64,000 nt of DNA from Deltaproteobacteria bacterium (GTDB taxonomy: Bacteria > Myxococcota_A > Polyangia > Polyangiales > Houyiibacteriaceae): the NCBI GenBank assembly GCA_004283055.1, contig SHLP01000003.1:41587-105586 (forward strand), read 5' to 3'. The position numbers and the translations under genes are program-made. Numbering within the stretch: position 1 is the first letter of the stretch; each line of letters starts with the position of its first letter. Shown here in pieces: positions 19,797-30,019 of the stretch. The notes beneath the pieces were generated by a model. The model was not told the DNA's origin and made no database searches. It saw nothing but the letters and a program-made list of their open reading frames with translations.

Positions 19797-20477
19797 CTAG
19801 CCGCCGAGCTTGGCCTTGAGAGCTGCGAGCTCGTCGTCGACGTCGTCTTTCCCTTCCTCGGACTCCAACGCTCGAAAACGCTCGTCCATTTCGGCGCGCT
19901 TGGGGTCATCCAGCACTTCGTGGGCCTCGACTTCCGCATCCAACTGGTCAATCTGGTCGGCCATGCGGTCCAGGTCGGCGAACGCACCACCGCCAAGGCG
20001 ATCGCCACTGCTCAGCTCAGGGTCTGGCTCCTGAGCCCGCGCGTCGCGCACTTGAGCGGCTAGTGTCTTTTGCCTGGCTTTGAGGTCGTCGAGCTTATCC
20101 TCGACGCGTTCGAGCTGAGCCTTCATCGCGTCGGCTGCGCTTGCTTGCGCTGCTGACCGCGCTCGGACCTGCTTCGCCTCTTCGAGTGCGTGCGCTTTCC
20201 GACGGAGAGCCTCTCGGGCGAGATCGTCGTCGTCTTGCTCGAGCGCAAGGATCGCTTTTTGTTCCCAGTCGCTCGCCTCTTGCTCGAGATCCCTCTGCTT
20301 CTTCTCGAGCCGTTTCGCGTTGCCCAATGCCCCGATGAGGTCTTTGCGCGCGCGCTTCAGCGCCGATTTCATGTCGGTCACGGTCTGACCGATCATTTTG
20401 TCCGGATCCTCCGCCTGGTCGATCAGAGCGTTCAGATTGGATTTGATCACCCGGTTCAGCCGACTGAAGATACCCAT
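19797..20477 (-). CDS. pspA: PspA/IM30 family protein
   Basis: MGIFSRLNRVIKSNLNALIDQAEDPDKMIGQTVTDMKSALKRAR, coiled-coil body. Confidence 0.92.
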   Translation of the reverse strand: MGIFSRLNRVIKSNLNALIDQAEDPDKMIGQTVTDMKSALKRARKDLIGALGNAKRLEKKQRDLEQEASDWEQKAILALEQDDDDLAREALRRKAHALEEAKQVRARSAAQASAADAMKAQLERVEDKLDDLKARQKTLAAQVRDARAQEPDPELSSGDRLGGGAFADLDRMADQIDQLDAEVEAHEVLDDPKRAEMDERFRALESEEGKDDVDDELAALKAKLGG

Positions 20478-20575
20478 ACTCCCCCTACTGAGATCACGAT
20501 CCCACGCCGGGAGCCCTCTGTAAAGGGACTGAGGTTTCTCGACTTCCGGCTTCCGTCTATGCTAGCTGGGGGGAT

Positions 20576-21541
20576 ATGTTGAAGGGGGCACACGTCCTGA
20601 TTACAGGGGGTGCGGGGTTCATTGGAACCGCGCTGGCTGCACGTCTGGCGGACGACAACCGCGTTCGCGTGCTCGATATTTTGCGCCGGAATGCGCTTTC
20701 GAAGGCTGGCCTCGACCGGCATCCGAACGTGGAGCTGGTCGTCGGCGATGTCCGCGATTTGACGGCCGTTCGCCGCGCCGTGACCGGCTGCGACTACGTC
20801 ATTCACATGGCCTCGATCGCAGGCGTCGACACGGTCTTGAAAAACCCGGTCATGACGATGGAGATCTCGCTCGAAGGAACGATGAACGTTCTTCGCGCCG
20901 CCAACGACTGCACCGGCATCAAGCGGGTCATCGACTTCTCCACGAGCGAAGTCTTTGGCTCCTACGCGTTTCGCGTCCGGGAGGCCGACGTGACGAGCCT
21001 TGGCGCAGTCGGGGAAGCGCGGTGGACGTACGCGGTCAGCAAGCTTGCAACCGAGCACCTCGCACACAACTACTGGAAGCAGTTCAAGTTGCCGACCGTT
21101 TCGATCCGCCCTTTCAACATTTTCGGACCTGGCCAAGTTGGCGAGGGCGCGGTCCACGCCTTCGTGGTGCGCGCCCTGCAGGACGAAAAAATCCTCATCC
21201 ACAACGAGGGCGACCAGATTCGATCCTGGTGTTACATCGACGATATCGTCGACGCGATCGAGCTCGCGATGGAGCGAGACGAGGCCGTCGGTGAGAGCTT
21301 CAACATCGGCAACCCTCGAAGCACGGTCACGATCTACCAGCTCGCGCGGCTCATCGTCCGGTTGACCGAGAGCAAGTCCCCCATCGAGTTCGTCGACTGG
21401 GACTTCCCCGACGTCGAGCTTCGTATTCCGGATGTGAAAAAGGCGGAGGAGCTCCTCGGCTTCCGCGCACACGTCGAGCTCGAACAAGGGCTCCTCGACA
21501 CCATCGAATGGTACCGGCGCAAGCTCGTCGGCGAGGCCTGA
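20576..21541 (+). CDS. NAD-dependent epimerase/dehydratase
   Basis: VLITGGAGFIGTALAARL; DFSTSEVFGSY; WTYAVSKLATEHL; SIRPFNIFGPGQ. Confidence 0.93.
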   Translation: MLKGAHVLITGGAGFIGTALAARLADDNRVRVLDILRRNALSKAGLDRHPNVELVVGDVRDLTAVRRAVTGCDYVIHMASIAGVDTVLKNPVMTMEISLEGTMNVLRAANDCTGIKRVIDFSTSEVFGSYAFRVREADVTSLGAVGEARWTYAVSKLATEHLAHNYWKQFKLPTVSIRPFNIFGPGQVGEGAVHAFVVRALQDEKILIHNEGDQIRSWCYIDDIVDAIELAMERDEAVGESFNIGNPRSTVTIYQLARLIVRLTESKSPIEFVDWDFPDVELRIPDVKKAEELLGFRAHVELEQGLLDTIEWYRRKLVGEA

Positions 21542-21542
21542 G

Positions 21543-22640
21543 ATGTCCGATCGTCCTCCGCAGGTCTATGACTTGTCCGCGGCGCGTCCGGACGGTTGGT
21601 TCGACGAGGTGCTCAAGCAGTCCAAGGACTTCGACGCCGCCTGCAAGATCATCGGCCGGAACACGCTGGGCCTCGCTCTCATTGCCGGCGCCCGCATTTT
21701 GAGCCTCACGGCCAACCCGCACACGCAGAGCTTGACCACGGTCGAGTTCTCTCTCGGACAAGATGCGACGGTCCGGCAGGTCCCGCTCCCGGAGTTTCGC
21801 GAAGCCATCGCGCGTGCTTTGCTGAACCCGCTGCAGAATCAGGGCCTTCCCGAAAATGCGGACGTCGAGACGATTCAAGCGCACATCGGTGGGCGCTATT
21901 TGCTCGAGGCGAGCTTGTTCTTCGTGACCCCGCTCGAGCTTCGACACGATCTCGGCCTTTCCGAGATCGAGGTGCAGTTCAACGAGGTCCAGCACGTCTT
22001 GAGCCTCGAGGATTTCAGGGAGGTTCTCGATGAGCGGGTGCGCTCCGAGCTCGGGCTCGACCAGCCAAGCCAGCCGTCGATCGACCTCGCCGTCGTCGAC
22101 CAGGCCGAGGTGGCCAACGCCCACGGCAACTGGGGTGCGACGATTGCCATGCTCAACCCTTGGCTGACCCCGATCGCCATGCTGATGCGAACGGGGGAGT
22201 CGGAGGGTCTCCCTCAAGACGTACACCAACGTCTGTCGATGAGCCTCGATCTTCTCGGCACGGCCTACGCCAAGATTGGCGAGCTCGATGCGGCCAACGA
22301 GGTCCTCCGTCTCGGGGTGCAGTGGGCCGGCGAATCCGGCCAGGCAGCCACGCTTTATCTCGCCCTCGGCCGCGCGTCGCTCGCACGGGAGAAACACGGT
22401 GAGTCGATTGGCCTTCTGCGGCGCGCGATTCGGCTGGGTGCCGAGGAACGTGAAGCACTGCCGCTCTTGGCTCGATCGTTGGCGGCTCGAGACCAGCTCC
22501 TGGCGGCCATGGTGTGCGTGGAGCGCGCCCGGGAGCTGGGCGCCGATTTCGAGGACCTGAAGTCGCTTCGTGATGCGCTTCAGACCCAGCTCGGCGACGC
22601 CTGGCCTCGCTTTCAGGCCATGACGAACGGCGCCGAGTAG
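21543..22640 (+). CDS. TPR-containing protein of unknown function
   Basis: C-terminal TPR-like helices (LDLLGTAYAKIGELDAANEVLRLG...LYLALGRASLAREKHGESIGLLRRAI); 1-bp gap from preceding gene. Confidence 0.75.
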   Translation: MSDRPPQVYDLSAARPDGWFDEVLKQSKDFDAACKIIGRNTLGLALIAGARILSLTANPHTQSLTTVEFSLGQDATVRQVPLPEFREAIARALLNPLQNQGLPENADVETIQAHIGGRYLLEASLFFVTPLELRHDLGLSEIEVQFNEVQHVLSLEDFREVLDERVRSELGLDQPSQPSIDLAVVDQAEVANAHGNWGATIAMLNPWLTPIAMLMRTGESEGLPQDVHQRLSMSLDLLGTAYAKIGELDAANEVLRLGVQWAGESGQAATLYLALGRASLAREKHGESIGLLRRAIRLGAEEREALPLLARSLAARDQLLAAMVCVERARELGADFEDLKSLRDALQTQLGDAWPRFQAMTNGAE

Positions 22641-22683
22641 TCGCTTTACATTGGCTCCGAGGCTTCGTACCGTAGCCGCTCGG

Positions 22684-24183
22684 ATGTCGGGCTTTCTTTT
22701 GTCTATCGATCAGGGAACCACGGGTTCCACGGCCATGCTTCTGTCTCCCTCGGGGCAGGTCTTAGGGCGCGCAAACCACGAATTTCCGCAGCATTTTCCC
22801 CGTTCGGGCTGGGTCGAGCACGACCTCGAGGAGATCTGGAAAAGCGTAGGCGACGCGGTCCGCGACGCGATCGAGGGCGCCGGAGCTCGGGCGACCGATT
22901 GTTTGGGAATCGGCATCACCAACCAGCGGGAGACGACCGTTCTTTGGGATCGGAAGACGGGGAGGGCAGTGCACAGGGCAATCGTCTGGCAGGATCGCCG
23001 CACAGCCGATCGCTGCAAGGAGCTCAAGGACGCCGGCAAGGAGGCGATGTTTCGCCAGCGCACGGGCCTCGTGCTCGATCCGTACTTGGCGGGTACCAAG
23101 CTCGAATGGCTGCTCGACCACGTCGATGGCGCACGGGCACGTGCCGAAAAGGGCGAGCTGGCTTTTGGGACGATTGACTCCTGGCTGGTCTACCGCTTGT
23201 CAGGCGGGAAGGTGCATGTAACCGATGCGAGCAATGCGTCGCGCACCCTGTTCTACGACATCGAGAAGGGCCGATGGGACGAGGAGCTCGCCGCGGTCCT
23301 GCGCGTGCCGATGGCGCTCCTGCCCGAGGTGCGCAGCAGCTCTGAAATCTACGCGCACAGCTCCGGCGTTCCCGGCTTGCCCGACGGCGTCCCTATCGCT
23401 GGGATGGCAGGCGATCAACAAGCGGCCTTGTTCGGCCAGACCTGTTTCGAGGTGGGTGACGCCAAGTGCACCTATGGCACCGGCGCGTTCCTCCTGATGA
23501 ACACTGGGACGAGCTTGGTACATTCCGACAACGGGCTCCTGACGACCATTGCATGGCGACTTGGAGATGAAACCGTCTACGCGCTCGAGGGGAGCGCATT
23601 CATCGCTGGCGCCGCGGTCCAGTGGCTGCGCGATGGGCTCGGCCTGATCTCCTCCTCAGACGAGGTCGAGTCGAAAGCGCGGGAGGTGGATGAAGCCGGT
23701 GACGTCGTTTTCGTCCCTGCTTTGGCGGGTTTGGGCGCGCCATACTGGGACCCGCATGCGCGGGGCCTCATCTACGGGCTGACGAGGGATACGACGGCAG
23801 CGCACCTAGCGCGCGCGACCCTCGAGGGAATCGCTTTTCAAATCGTCGACTTGGTCGACGCCATGCAGGCCGATGCGGGTCGCCCGATCAAGCGACTTAG
23901 GGTCGACGGTGGCGCGGCCCGAAATGACTTACTCATGCAATTTGAATCGGACATGGTCGGGTTGACGATCGATCGACCGCAGAATGTCGAAACGACCGCT
24001 TTAGGAGCTGCTTACTTAGCTGGGATGGCCGTTGGTGTATTCAGCGGACTCGATTCGATTTTAGATGCTTACCGTATCGAGCGTAGCTTTGAGCCTCAGG
24101 TCACCCACGCTGAACGAGACGGGCACTTGAAGCGATGGCGCGACGCGGTGCGGCGGGCGCGAAGTACGATGGGAATAACATGA
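22684..24183 (+). CDS. glpK: Glycerol kinase
   Basis: FLLSIDQGTTGSTAMLLSPSG; ITNQRETTVLWDRKTG; IAGMAGDQQAALFGQTCF; KCTYGTGAFLLMNTG; RVDGGAARNDLLMQFE. Confidence 0.96.
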   Translation: MSGFLLSIDQGTTGSTAMLLSPSGQVLGRANHEFPQHFPRSGWVEHDLEEIWKSVGDAVRDAIEGAGARATDCLGIGITNQRETTVLWDRKTGRAVHRAIVWQDRRTADRCKELKDAGKEAMFRQRTGLVLDPYLAGTKLEWLLDHVDGARARAEKGELAFGTIDSWLVYRLSGGKVHVTDASNASRTLFYDIEKGRWDEELAAVLRVPMALLPEVRSSSEIYAHSSGVPGLPDGVPIAGMAGDQQAALFGQTCFEVGDAKCTYGTGAFLLMNTGTSLVHSDNGLLTTIAWRLGDETVYALEGSAFIAGAAVQWLRDGLGLISSSDEVESKAREVDEAGDVVFVPALAGLGAPYWDPHARGLIYGLTRDTTAAHLARATLEGIAFQIVDLVDAMQADAGRPIKRLRVDGGAARNDLLMQFESDMVGLTIDRPQNVETTALGAAYLAGMAVGVFSGLDSILDAYRIERSFEPQVTHAERDGHLKRWRDAVRRARSTMGIT

Positions 24184-24941
24184 ATGAGAATGATGCCGGG
24201 CAAGACAAGCAAGACAAACACGACAAACAAATCAAGCACGAGGACAACGCGCTAGCCGTACCCGTAGCGTGGGAGGCACTGGAAGACGCATTCGAAAACA
24301 ACGCACCCGAGGTGCACAGCTACTTGCACTTCGATACCGGCGAAGTGATCCGCATCGTCGACGGCGTTGCGGACCCGTCGATGCACACGCGCATCATGAA
24401 CGATGCCCGTTACCTTCGAATCGATCCGGTCTCGTCGCGCGAGCAGTACCGCTGGATGGAGCGTTTCATCGCGACGGTCGAAGACGAAGAGCTCAGAAGA
24501 CGTCTCAACATCGCCATTGATGGGAAAGGCGCGTTTCGACGGTTCAAAGACGCGCTGATGAGCCACCCCGTCGATCGGGAGCGCTGGTTTGCCTTCCGAT
24601 CCGAGCGTTTGCGCTCTTGCATGGAGTCCTGGCTGACCGCGCACGGCATCAGCTCTGTCGAGCGGCCCACCTGGCACGTTCCGACCGCCCAGGAGGTCAA
24701 GCCCGTTGCAGTCGAGGAGCCGGTGGAGCCGACGCCGAAAGCGGCCGTCCGTCGGGGGCGCAGCGACATCCAGCGCGCCCGGCTTCACGAGCTCGTCGAC
24801 GCGCTTGCGTCTCAGGATATGGACTTGGCCCAGAGCTACCTGGAGCTGCTTCGCGACCGCCGGCATGCCGCCGGTCGCGCGCCGAGGGCAGGCTCGGACG
24901 CCTCGGTGGCCGCCGCCGCGAAGTCGGCCGACGAGGATTAA
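24180..24941 (+). CDS. UPF0158 family protein
   Basis: VAWEALEDAFENNAPEVHSYLHFDTGEVIRI...YLRIDPVSSREQYRWMERFIATV...ALMSHPVDRERWFAFRSERL. Confidence 0.8.
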   Translation: MNENDAGQDKQDKHDKQIKHEDNALAVPVAWEALEDAFENNAPEVHSYLHFDTGEVIRIVDGVADPSMHTRIMNDARYLRIDPVSSREQYRWMERFIATVEDEELRRRLNIAIDGKGAFRRFKDALMSHPVDRERWFAFRSERLRSCMESWLTAHGISSVERPTWHVPTAQEVKPVAVEEPVEPTPKAAVRRGRSDIQRARLHELVDALASQDMDLAQSYLELLRDRRHAAGRAPRAGSDASVAAAAKSADED

Positions 24942-25001
24942 AACCCGGACGAGGTCTCCGGCCTAGGCCCGTTCACATGGCTCAACCACAACATATAGTG
25001 G

Positions 25002-25018
25002 GGGTCAGGGTCTGACCC
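25002..25018. repeat. Perfect inverted repeat GGGTCAG-GGT-CTGACCC
   Basis: 7-bp perfect stem, 3-nt loop, between UPF0158 gene and smc. Confidence 0.8.
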
Positions 25019-25096
25019 TCGCTTCTGGTCGCGTCACCCGTTGCAATCCCGTATGTTCAGTGATAGCCACGTCCAACTACTCCTTTGGGGGGCAGA

Positions 25097-28000
25097 GTGA
25101 AGATCAAGAAGCTCCAAATCGTTGGCTTCAAATCCTTCGTCGATACGACGACGGTCCATTTTGACCATGACATCACCTGTGTCGTCGGGCCGAATGGTTG
25201 CGGCAAGTCCAACATCGTGGACGCCATCAAGTGGTGCATGGGCGAGCAGTCCCCGTCCCGGCTTCGGGGCAAGCAGATGGAGGACATCATCTTCAGCGGA
25301 GCTGAAGGCAGGGGGCCCCACGGGTTCGCCGAGGTCACGATGACCTTCGACAATCGAGATGGCCTCGCGCCCGCCGAATACAGCGATTACGCCGAAATTC
25401 AAGTCACCCGGCGTCTCGACCGACAGGGCAACAGCGACTATCTCATCAATCGCACTCCGGTCCGCCTCCTCGATATCACCAACCTCTTCCTAGGAACGGG
25501 CGTGGGGAAGCGCGCGTACTCGATCATCGAGCAGGGCCGCATTGGCTTCATCGTTACCTCCAAGCCCGAGGATCGCCGTTCGATGATCGAAGAGGCTGCG
25601 GGCATCAGCAAGTTCAAGTTGAGCAAGCGTGCTGCCGAACGAAAGATGGATCAAACACGCCAGAACCTCCTGCGCGTCACGGACATCATCGGTGAGCTGG
25701 AGCGCAGTCTCGCTTCACTCAAAAGGCAGGCGCAAAAAGCGGAGCGCTACAAGCGCTACAAGAAAGAAATGCGAGACCTCGACTTGTGGGTCGCATCGCA
25801 TCGCTTCCTCGAGCTCAGAGGGCAAATGGGCTCGGTCTCTGCCCGCTTGTCGCAGGCCAGCGAGGACATGCAAGCAAGCCGGCACGCATTGGTCGCGAGT
25901 GAGGCGTCGGTCGAGGCGGAGCGCGTAGCGCTGTTGCAGCAAGGCTCCGAGGTCGAGCGTGGACAGAGTCACGCGTACGAGCTCGACAATTCGGTGCGGC
26001 AGCTCGAAGGGCTGATCCGACAGCAGCAGGATCGACAGGCTGCGTTGATCGAACGCAAAGACCTAGCGAGCCGCGAGCTACGCCAACTCGAAGAACAACG
26101 CCAGGGCTTGCATGAAGAAGCATCCACCGTTCGTCTATCTCTGGGCGAGCTCGAGGCGCTGGAAGCCGAGACGGGCGAGCTCTTGGCCGACGTCCAGGCA
26201 GAGCTCGAAATACGCAAAAACGCAGCAGAAGAGGCCGAATCGAAGCTGCAGAGCGCCCGCACTGACCTGGCCGAGGGACGGGCCCGCGTTGCGGGCGCCG
26301 AGGCGGTTCTCGAGGGTTATGACGGGCGTCGCAGCGAGGTTCGGGCGCGTCTCGAACGCTTGCAGGAAGAGCTGCAAGCCCTTGCCGCGCGCGAGGTCGA
26401 GTTCAAGCAGCAGCGCGGAGAGCTCGAGGCGCGAATGCACGGGCTGCGGAGCGGTAAGTCGGAAACCGCGGACCGGCACGCCGAAATCGAAGCATCGTTG
26501 GCCTCGGGCAAGGACGCGCTCCACCGTGCGGACGCGGAAGTCGATTCGCTCCGGGAGGCGTTGGCGGTCACGAGCTCGCGGCTGCGGTCGATCAACGAAA
26601 TCCACGAGCGTTTCGAAGGAGTCGGCGCAGGCGCACAGGCGGTCCTGACGGGATACGCGAGCGCCGCAGGTGATTCGTCCCGCTCGGGCCTGGTGGGCTT
26701 GGTTGCCGATCGCTTGGAGTGCGCGCCCGAGCACGTGCGCGCTCTGGGCGCCGCGCTCGGTGGCGCGCTCGAGTACCTGCTCGTCAACGATACGGATTCT
26801 GCGCTGCGTGCAGCCGACTACCTTGCGCGCGAAGAGAAAGGCCGGGCGACCTTTTTGCCGCGCTCTCCGACCGGCGCCCCGCGCGTCGTTCCCCAATTCC
26901 CCACCGGGATGGGCATCGTCGCGCCTCTGCTGACTCTGCTGCGTTACTCCCAGACCGACGACAGCTGGGTGCGCTACCTCCTGTTCGACGTTCTGGTGGT
27001 CGATGACTTGCAGACTGCGGCTCGTCTTCACCGTGACGGTTTCCAAGGGAAGCTGGTGACGCTGGACGGTCAGGCATTGCTACGCGACGGGGCCGTGGTG
27101 GGTGGTGCCAAGGACGAGTCGGCGGCCCATCTGCTCAGGCTCAAGCGAGAGATACGCGAGCTGGAGGAATTGGCGGCTTCGCAGCGCGCCGCCCTCGAAC
27201 AGGCGACTGCCCAGCAGGGCGGGCTTCGTTCCAGCATCGCCGAGGGGCAAGCGGCCATCGATTCAGCTCGGGTTCAGGCCCATGACGCGGAATTGGAGAT
27301 CCTCGGGTCGGAGCGAGACCTGCGGCTCGTCGAGTTGGAGCTTCAGCGGATCGAGGAGCGGCGCCGTGAGATCGCGGACACCGACGGCGAAGGGCGGGCC
27401 GCGCTCTCGCAGGTCGACGTGGACGAGGCCAACAGCCGGCGCATGCTGAGCGAGGCCCAGCATGTCGTCACCCACACCGAGGAAGCCGTGCAGGTTGCCG
27501 AGAGCGTTCTCGTCGAGCGGCGACGGGTGGTCGAAGAGCAGTTGGCCAAGGCGACGGAGGTGAAGGTTGCGGCGACGCAGTCGCGGGAGCGCGCCGACCG
27601 CGAGCGTTCGGTCATCGGGCAGCTCGAGCGTGCTGTCGCGGAGCTCGACGCGCGTGAAGCGCGCCTGCGAGAGGACGTCGCCGTCGCCGATCGCGACCGG
27701 GGCCAGGCCGCCGGTCGTATCCTATTGCACCATGGTCGATTGAGCGAGACCGCTCACGAGGCCGCGATGGCTCGCCAAGAGCTTTCACGCCAACGCGCCG
27801 ACTTCGACGAAGCGCAGACGCAGCTGGGCATATCGGAGGCTTCGCTCAAGGAGCTCCGCTCGAGCATCGACGTTCAGTCGACCGAGCTCAACGAGCTGAC
27901 TCTCCGCGATCGCGAGATCAGCCTGTCGCTCGAGCACCTCGAAGAGCAGGTTCAGGACAAGCATCGCGTCGAGCTGGCGTACGTCCTCGGTGACCACCAC

Positions 28001-28702
28001 GCGCGACCCGTGCCCGACGCCGAGGTGACCGCGCGAGCGGAGGAATTGCAGCGGCTCATCGATCGCATGGGCGAGATCAACCTCACGGCGATCGAGGAGT
28101 ACGAGGAGAACGCGCAGCGCTACGAGTACCTCACCGCTCAGCGCCGCGATCTCGATGACGCTCTGAACAAGCTCGACAAGGCGATTCGGCAAATGAACCG
28201 AGAGAGCCGTGCGCTCTTCCGCGAGGCGTTCGCCGCGATCAATGAGCGATTCAAGCGAATTTTCCCGATGCTCTTCCGTGGCGGCAAGGCCGAGCTGAGG
28301 CTGACCGATCCGCAGGACATGCTCGAAACCGGGGTCGAGATCATCGCGCAACCGCCAGGCAAGCGGCTCGGGTCACTCGAGCTCATGAGCGGTGGCGAAA
28401 AGGCGCTCACCGCGGTTGCCCTGATTTTCGCGATCTTCCAATACAAGCCAAGCCCCTTCTGCCTGCTCGACGAGGTCGATGCGCCGCTCGACGAAGCCAA
28501 CATCGGCCGCTTCGCCGAAACCATTCAACAGATGACCGATCGCTCGCAGTTCATCATCATCACGCACTCGAAGCGCACCATGGAGTTCGCCGACGTTCTC
28601 TATGGAGTCACGATGGAGCAGCCGGGAGTCTCGAAGCTCGTCTCCGTCGAGCTGCGTGGCGAAAAACGCCCCCTCTCTCAGTCCGTAGAAGCCGCCGAAT
28701 AG
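25097..28702 (+). CDS. smc: Chromosome segregation protein SMC
   Basis: KIKKLQIVGFKSFVDTTTVHFD; VGPNGCGKSNIVDAIKW; hinge; C-terminal LMSGGEKALTAVALIFAI and FCLLDEVDAPLDEANIGRF. GTG start after ggggggcaga. Confidence 0.97.
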   Translation: MKIKKLQIVGFKSFVDTTTVHFDHDITCVVGPNGCGKSNIVDAIKWCMGEQSPSRLRGKQMEDIIFSGAEGRGPHGFAEVTMTFDNRDGLAPAEYSDYAEIQVTRRLDRQGNSDYLINRTPVRLLDITNLFLGTGVGKRAYSIIEQGRIGFIVTSKPEDRRSMIEEAAGISKFKLSKRAAERKMDQTRQNLLRVTDIIGELERSLASLKRQAQKAERYKRYKKEMRDLDLWVASHRFLELRGQMGSVSARLSQASEDMQASRHALVASEASVEAERVALLQQGSEVERGQSHAYELDNSVRQLEGLIRQQQDRQAALIERKDLASRELRQLEEQRQGLHEEASTVRLSLGELEALEAETGELLADVQAELEIRKNAAEEAESKLQSARTDLAEGRARVAGAEAVLEGYDGRRSEVRARLERLQEELQALAAREVEFKQQRGELEARMHGLRSGKSETADRHAEIEASLASGKDALHRADAEVDSLREALAVTSSRLRSINEIHERFEGVGAGAQAVLTGYASAAGDSSRSGLVGLVADRLECAPEHVRALGAALGGALEYLLVNDTDSALRAADYLAREEKGRATFLPRSPTGAPRVVPQFPTGMGIVAPLLTLLRYSQTDDSWVRYLLFDVLVVDDLQTAARLHRDGFQGKLVTLDGQALLRDGAVVGGAKDESAAHLLRLKREIRELEELAASQRAALEQATAQQGGLRSSIAEGQAAIDSARVQAHDAELEILGSERDLRLVELELQRIEERRREIADTDGEGRAALSQVDVDEANSRRMLSEAQHVVTHTEEAVQVAESVLVERRRVVEEQLAKATEVKVAATQSRERADRERSVIGQLERAVAELDAREARLREDVAVADRDRGQAAGRILLHHGRLSETAHEAAMARQELSRQRADFDEAQTQLGISEASLKELRSSIDVQSTELNELTLRDREISLSLEHLEEQVQDKHRVELAYVLGDHHARPVPDAEVTARAEELQRLIDRMGEINLTAIEEYEENAQRYEYLTAQRRDLDDALNKLDKAIRQMNRESRALFREAFAAINERFKRIFPMLFRGGKAELRLTDPQDMLETGVEIIAQPPGKRLGSLELMSGGEKALTAVALIFAIFQYKPSPFCLLDEVDAPLDEANIGRFAETIQQMTDRSQFIIITHSKRTMEFADVLYGVTMEQPGVSKLVSVELRGEKRPLSQSVEAAE

Positions 28703-28708
28703 GTCAAT

Positions 28709-30019
28709 TTGCGGGCGTCTGGGTCGAGCCGAGGGTTCCTGGACTTGTGGTCCGGGGTCGGTCTGGTCGTCGCGAACATGGTCGGCGCAGGCGTATTTCT
28801 GAGCGCTGGGTTCATGTCGCAGGAGCTGAGCGCTGGATGGATTCTCGCCGCCTGGGGCATCGGCGGCCTCCTGGCGATGGCGGGGGCCCGCACCTACGCC
28901 GAGGCGGCCTTGATGATTCCGCGCTCGGGCGGTGAGTACCGCTATCTGTCCGAGCTTCTGAGCCCCGCGGTCGGTTATCTCGCAGGCTGGGCTTCGCTCC
29001 TCGTGGGTTTCTCGGCGCCGATGGCGATCAGCACGTTTGCGGCCGCAGCATTCGCTTTCGCGGTCTTCGGACTACCCAACCCGCGCCTGGGCGCCGCGGT
29101 CCTCATCGTGCTTCTGACCCTATTTCACGCAGCTGGCCTTGGGCTTTCGAAGTGGACGCAGAACGGCCTGGTGATTCTCAAGGGGCTCTTGATTCTCGCC
29201 TTCGTGACGCTGGGGCTGTGCTTGGGCGAAACGCAGTGGCCCAATTGGGCGCCGCCCAACGAGCCGCCGAGCCTTGCGCTATCGTTCGCGAGCAGCCTCT
29301 TCTTCGTCGCGTACGCCTTCTCCGGCTGGAATGCGGCAGCCTACGCCGCCGAGGAGTTCCGTTCGCCGCGCCGTGACGTTCCGCGGGCGATGTTGACCGG
29401 ATGCGCGATCGTTGCGGTTGCGTACGTCCTGGTAAACTGGATTCTCGTGGCGAACCTGAGCCCGGAGCGCGCGCAGGTCGTCTTCGAGTACGAAGAGGCA
29501 AAGATCACGCTCGGACACGTCGTCGCCCAGGATCTCCTCGGCGACTTAGGGGCCCGCGCCATGTCCTTGGGCATCGCGGCGATCATGGTTTCGAGCAGTA
29601 GCGCAATGCTCTTGGTGGGTCCGCGTGTCTACGCAGAAATGGCTCGGGACGGGTTTCTGCCCCCGTTTCTTCGAGGTGAACCCGGGTCGCCACCGCGCGC
29701 CGCCGTGGCTCTTCAGGGCGCGATTGCGATTGCGCTCTTGTACATGCACAGCGTCGGGGAGCTCCTGAGCAATGTGGCGGGCATCCTCGTGTTCTTTTCC
29801 GCGCTGGTTGCCGTTGGCCTGCTCACGGTTCGTTGGCGCCGGCCCGATCTCCAGACGCCACGCGCCGCGGCGCTCTTTGCAGCCGCGGTCTACGCAGCTT
29901 CATCGGTTTGGATGCTCTACAGCGCCTTCAAGGCGCAAACGGGGCTGCTTCCATGGATTGCGCTGGCGATGGGAGCGGCCCTCGTCGCCTACGCGCTGAG
30001 CGCGAGGGCGCCTAGCTGA
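28709..30019 (+). CDS. APC family amino acid permease
   Basis: [73 protein letters not shown] start. Confidence 0.9.
   Translation: MRASGSSRGFLDLWSGVGLVVANMVGAGVFLSAGFMSQELSAGWILAAWGIGGLLAMAGARTYAEAALMIPRSGGEYRYLSELLSPAVGYLAGWASLLVGFSAPMAISTFAAAAFAFAVFGLPNPRLGAAVLIVLLTLFHAAGLGLSKWTQNGLVILKGLLILAFVTLGLCLGETQWPNWAPPNEPPSLALSFASSLFFVAYAFSGWNAAAYAAEEFRSPRRDVPRAMLTGCAIVAVAYVLVNWILVANLSPERAQVVFEYEEAKITLGHVVAQDLLGDLGARAMSLGIAAIMVSSSSAMLLVGPRVYAEMARDGFLPPFLRGEPGSPPRAAVALQGAIAIALLYMHSVGELLSNVAGILVFFSALVAVGLLTVRWRRPDLQTPRAAALFAAAVYAASSVWMLYSAFKAQTGLLPWIALAMGAALVAYALSARAPS

Noticed and set aside
20456-21487. 343-aa minus-strand ORF
   Set aside because: Complement of the clear NAD-dependent epimerase; no recognisable motifs.
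26135-27046. 303-aa minus-strand ORF
   Set aside because: Shadow ORF inside smc.
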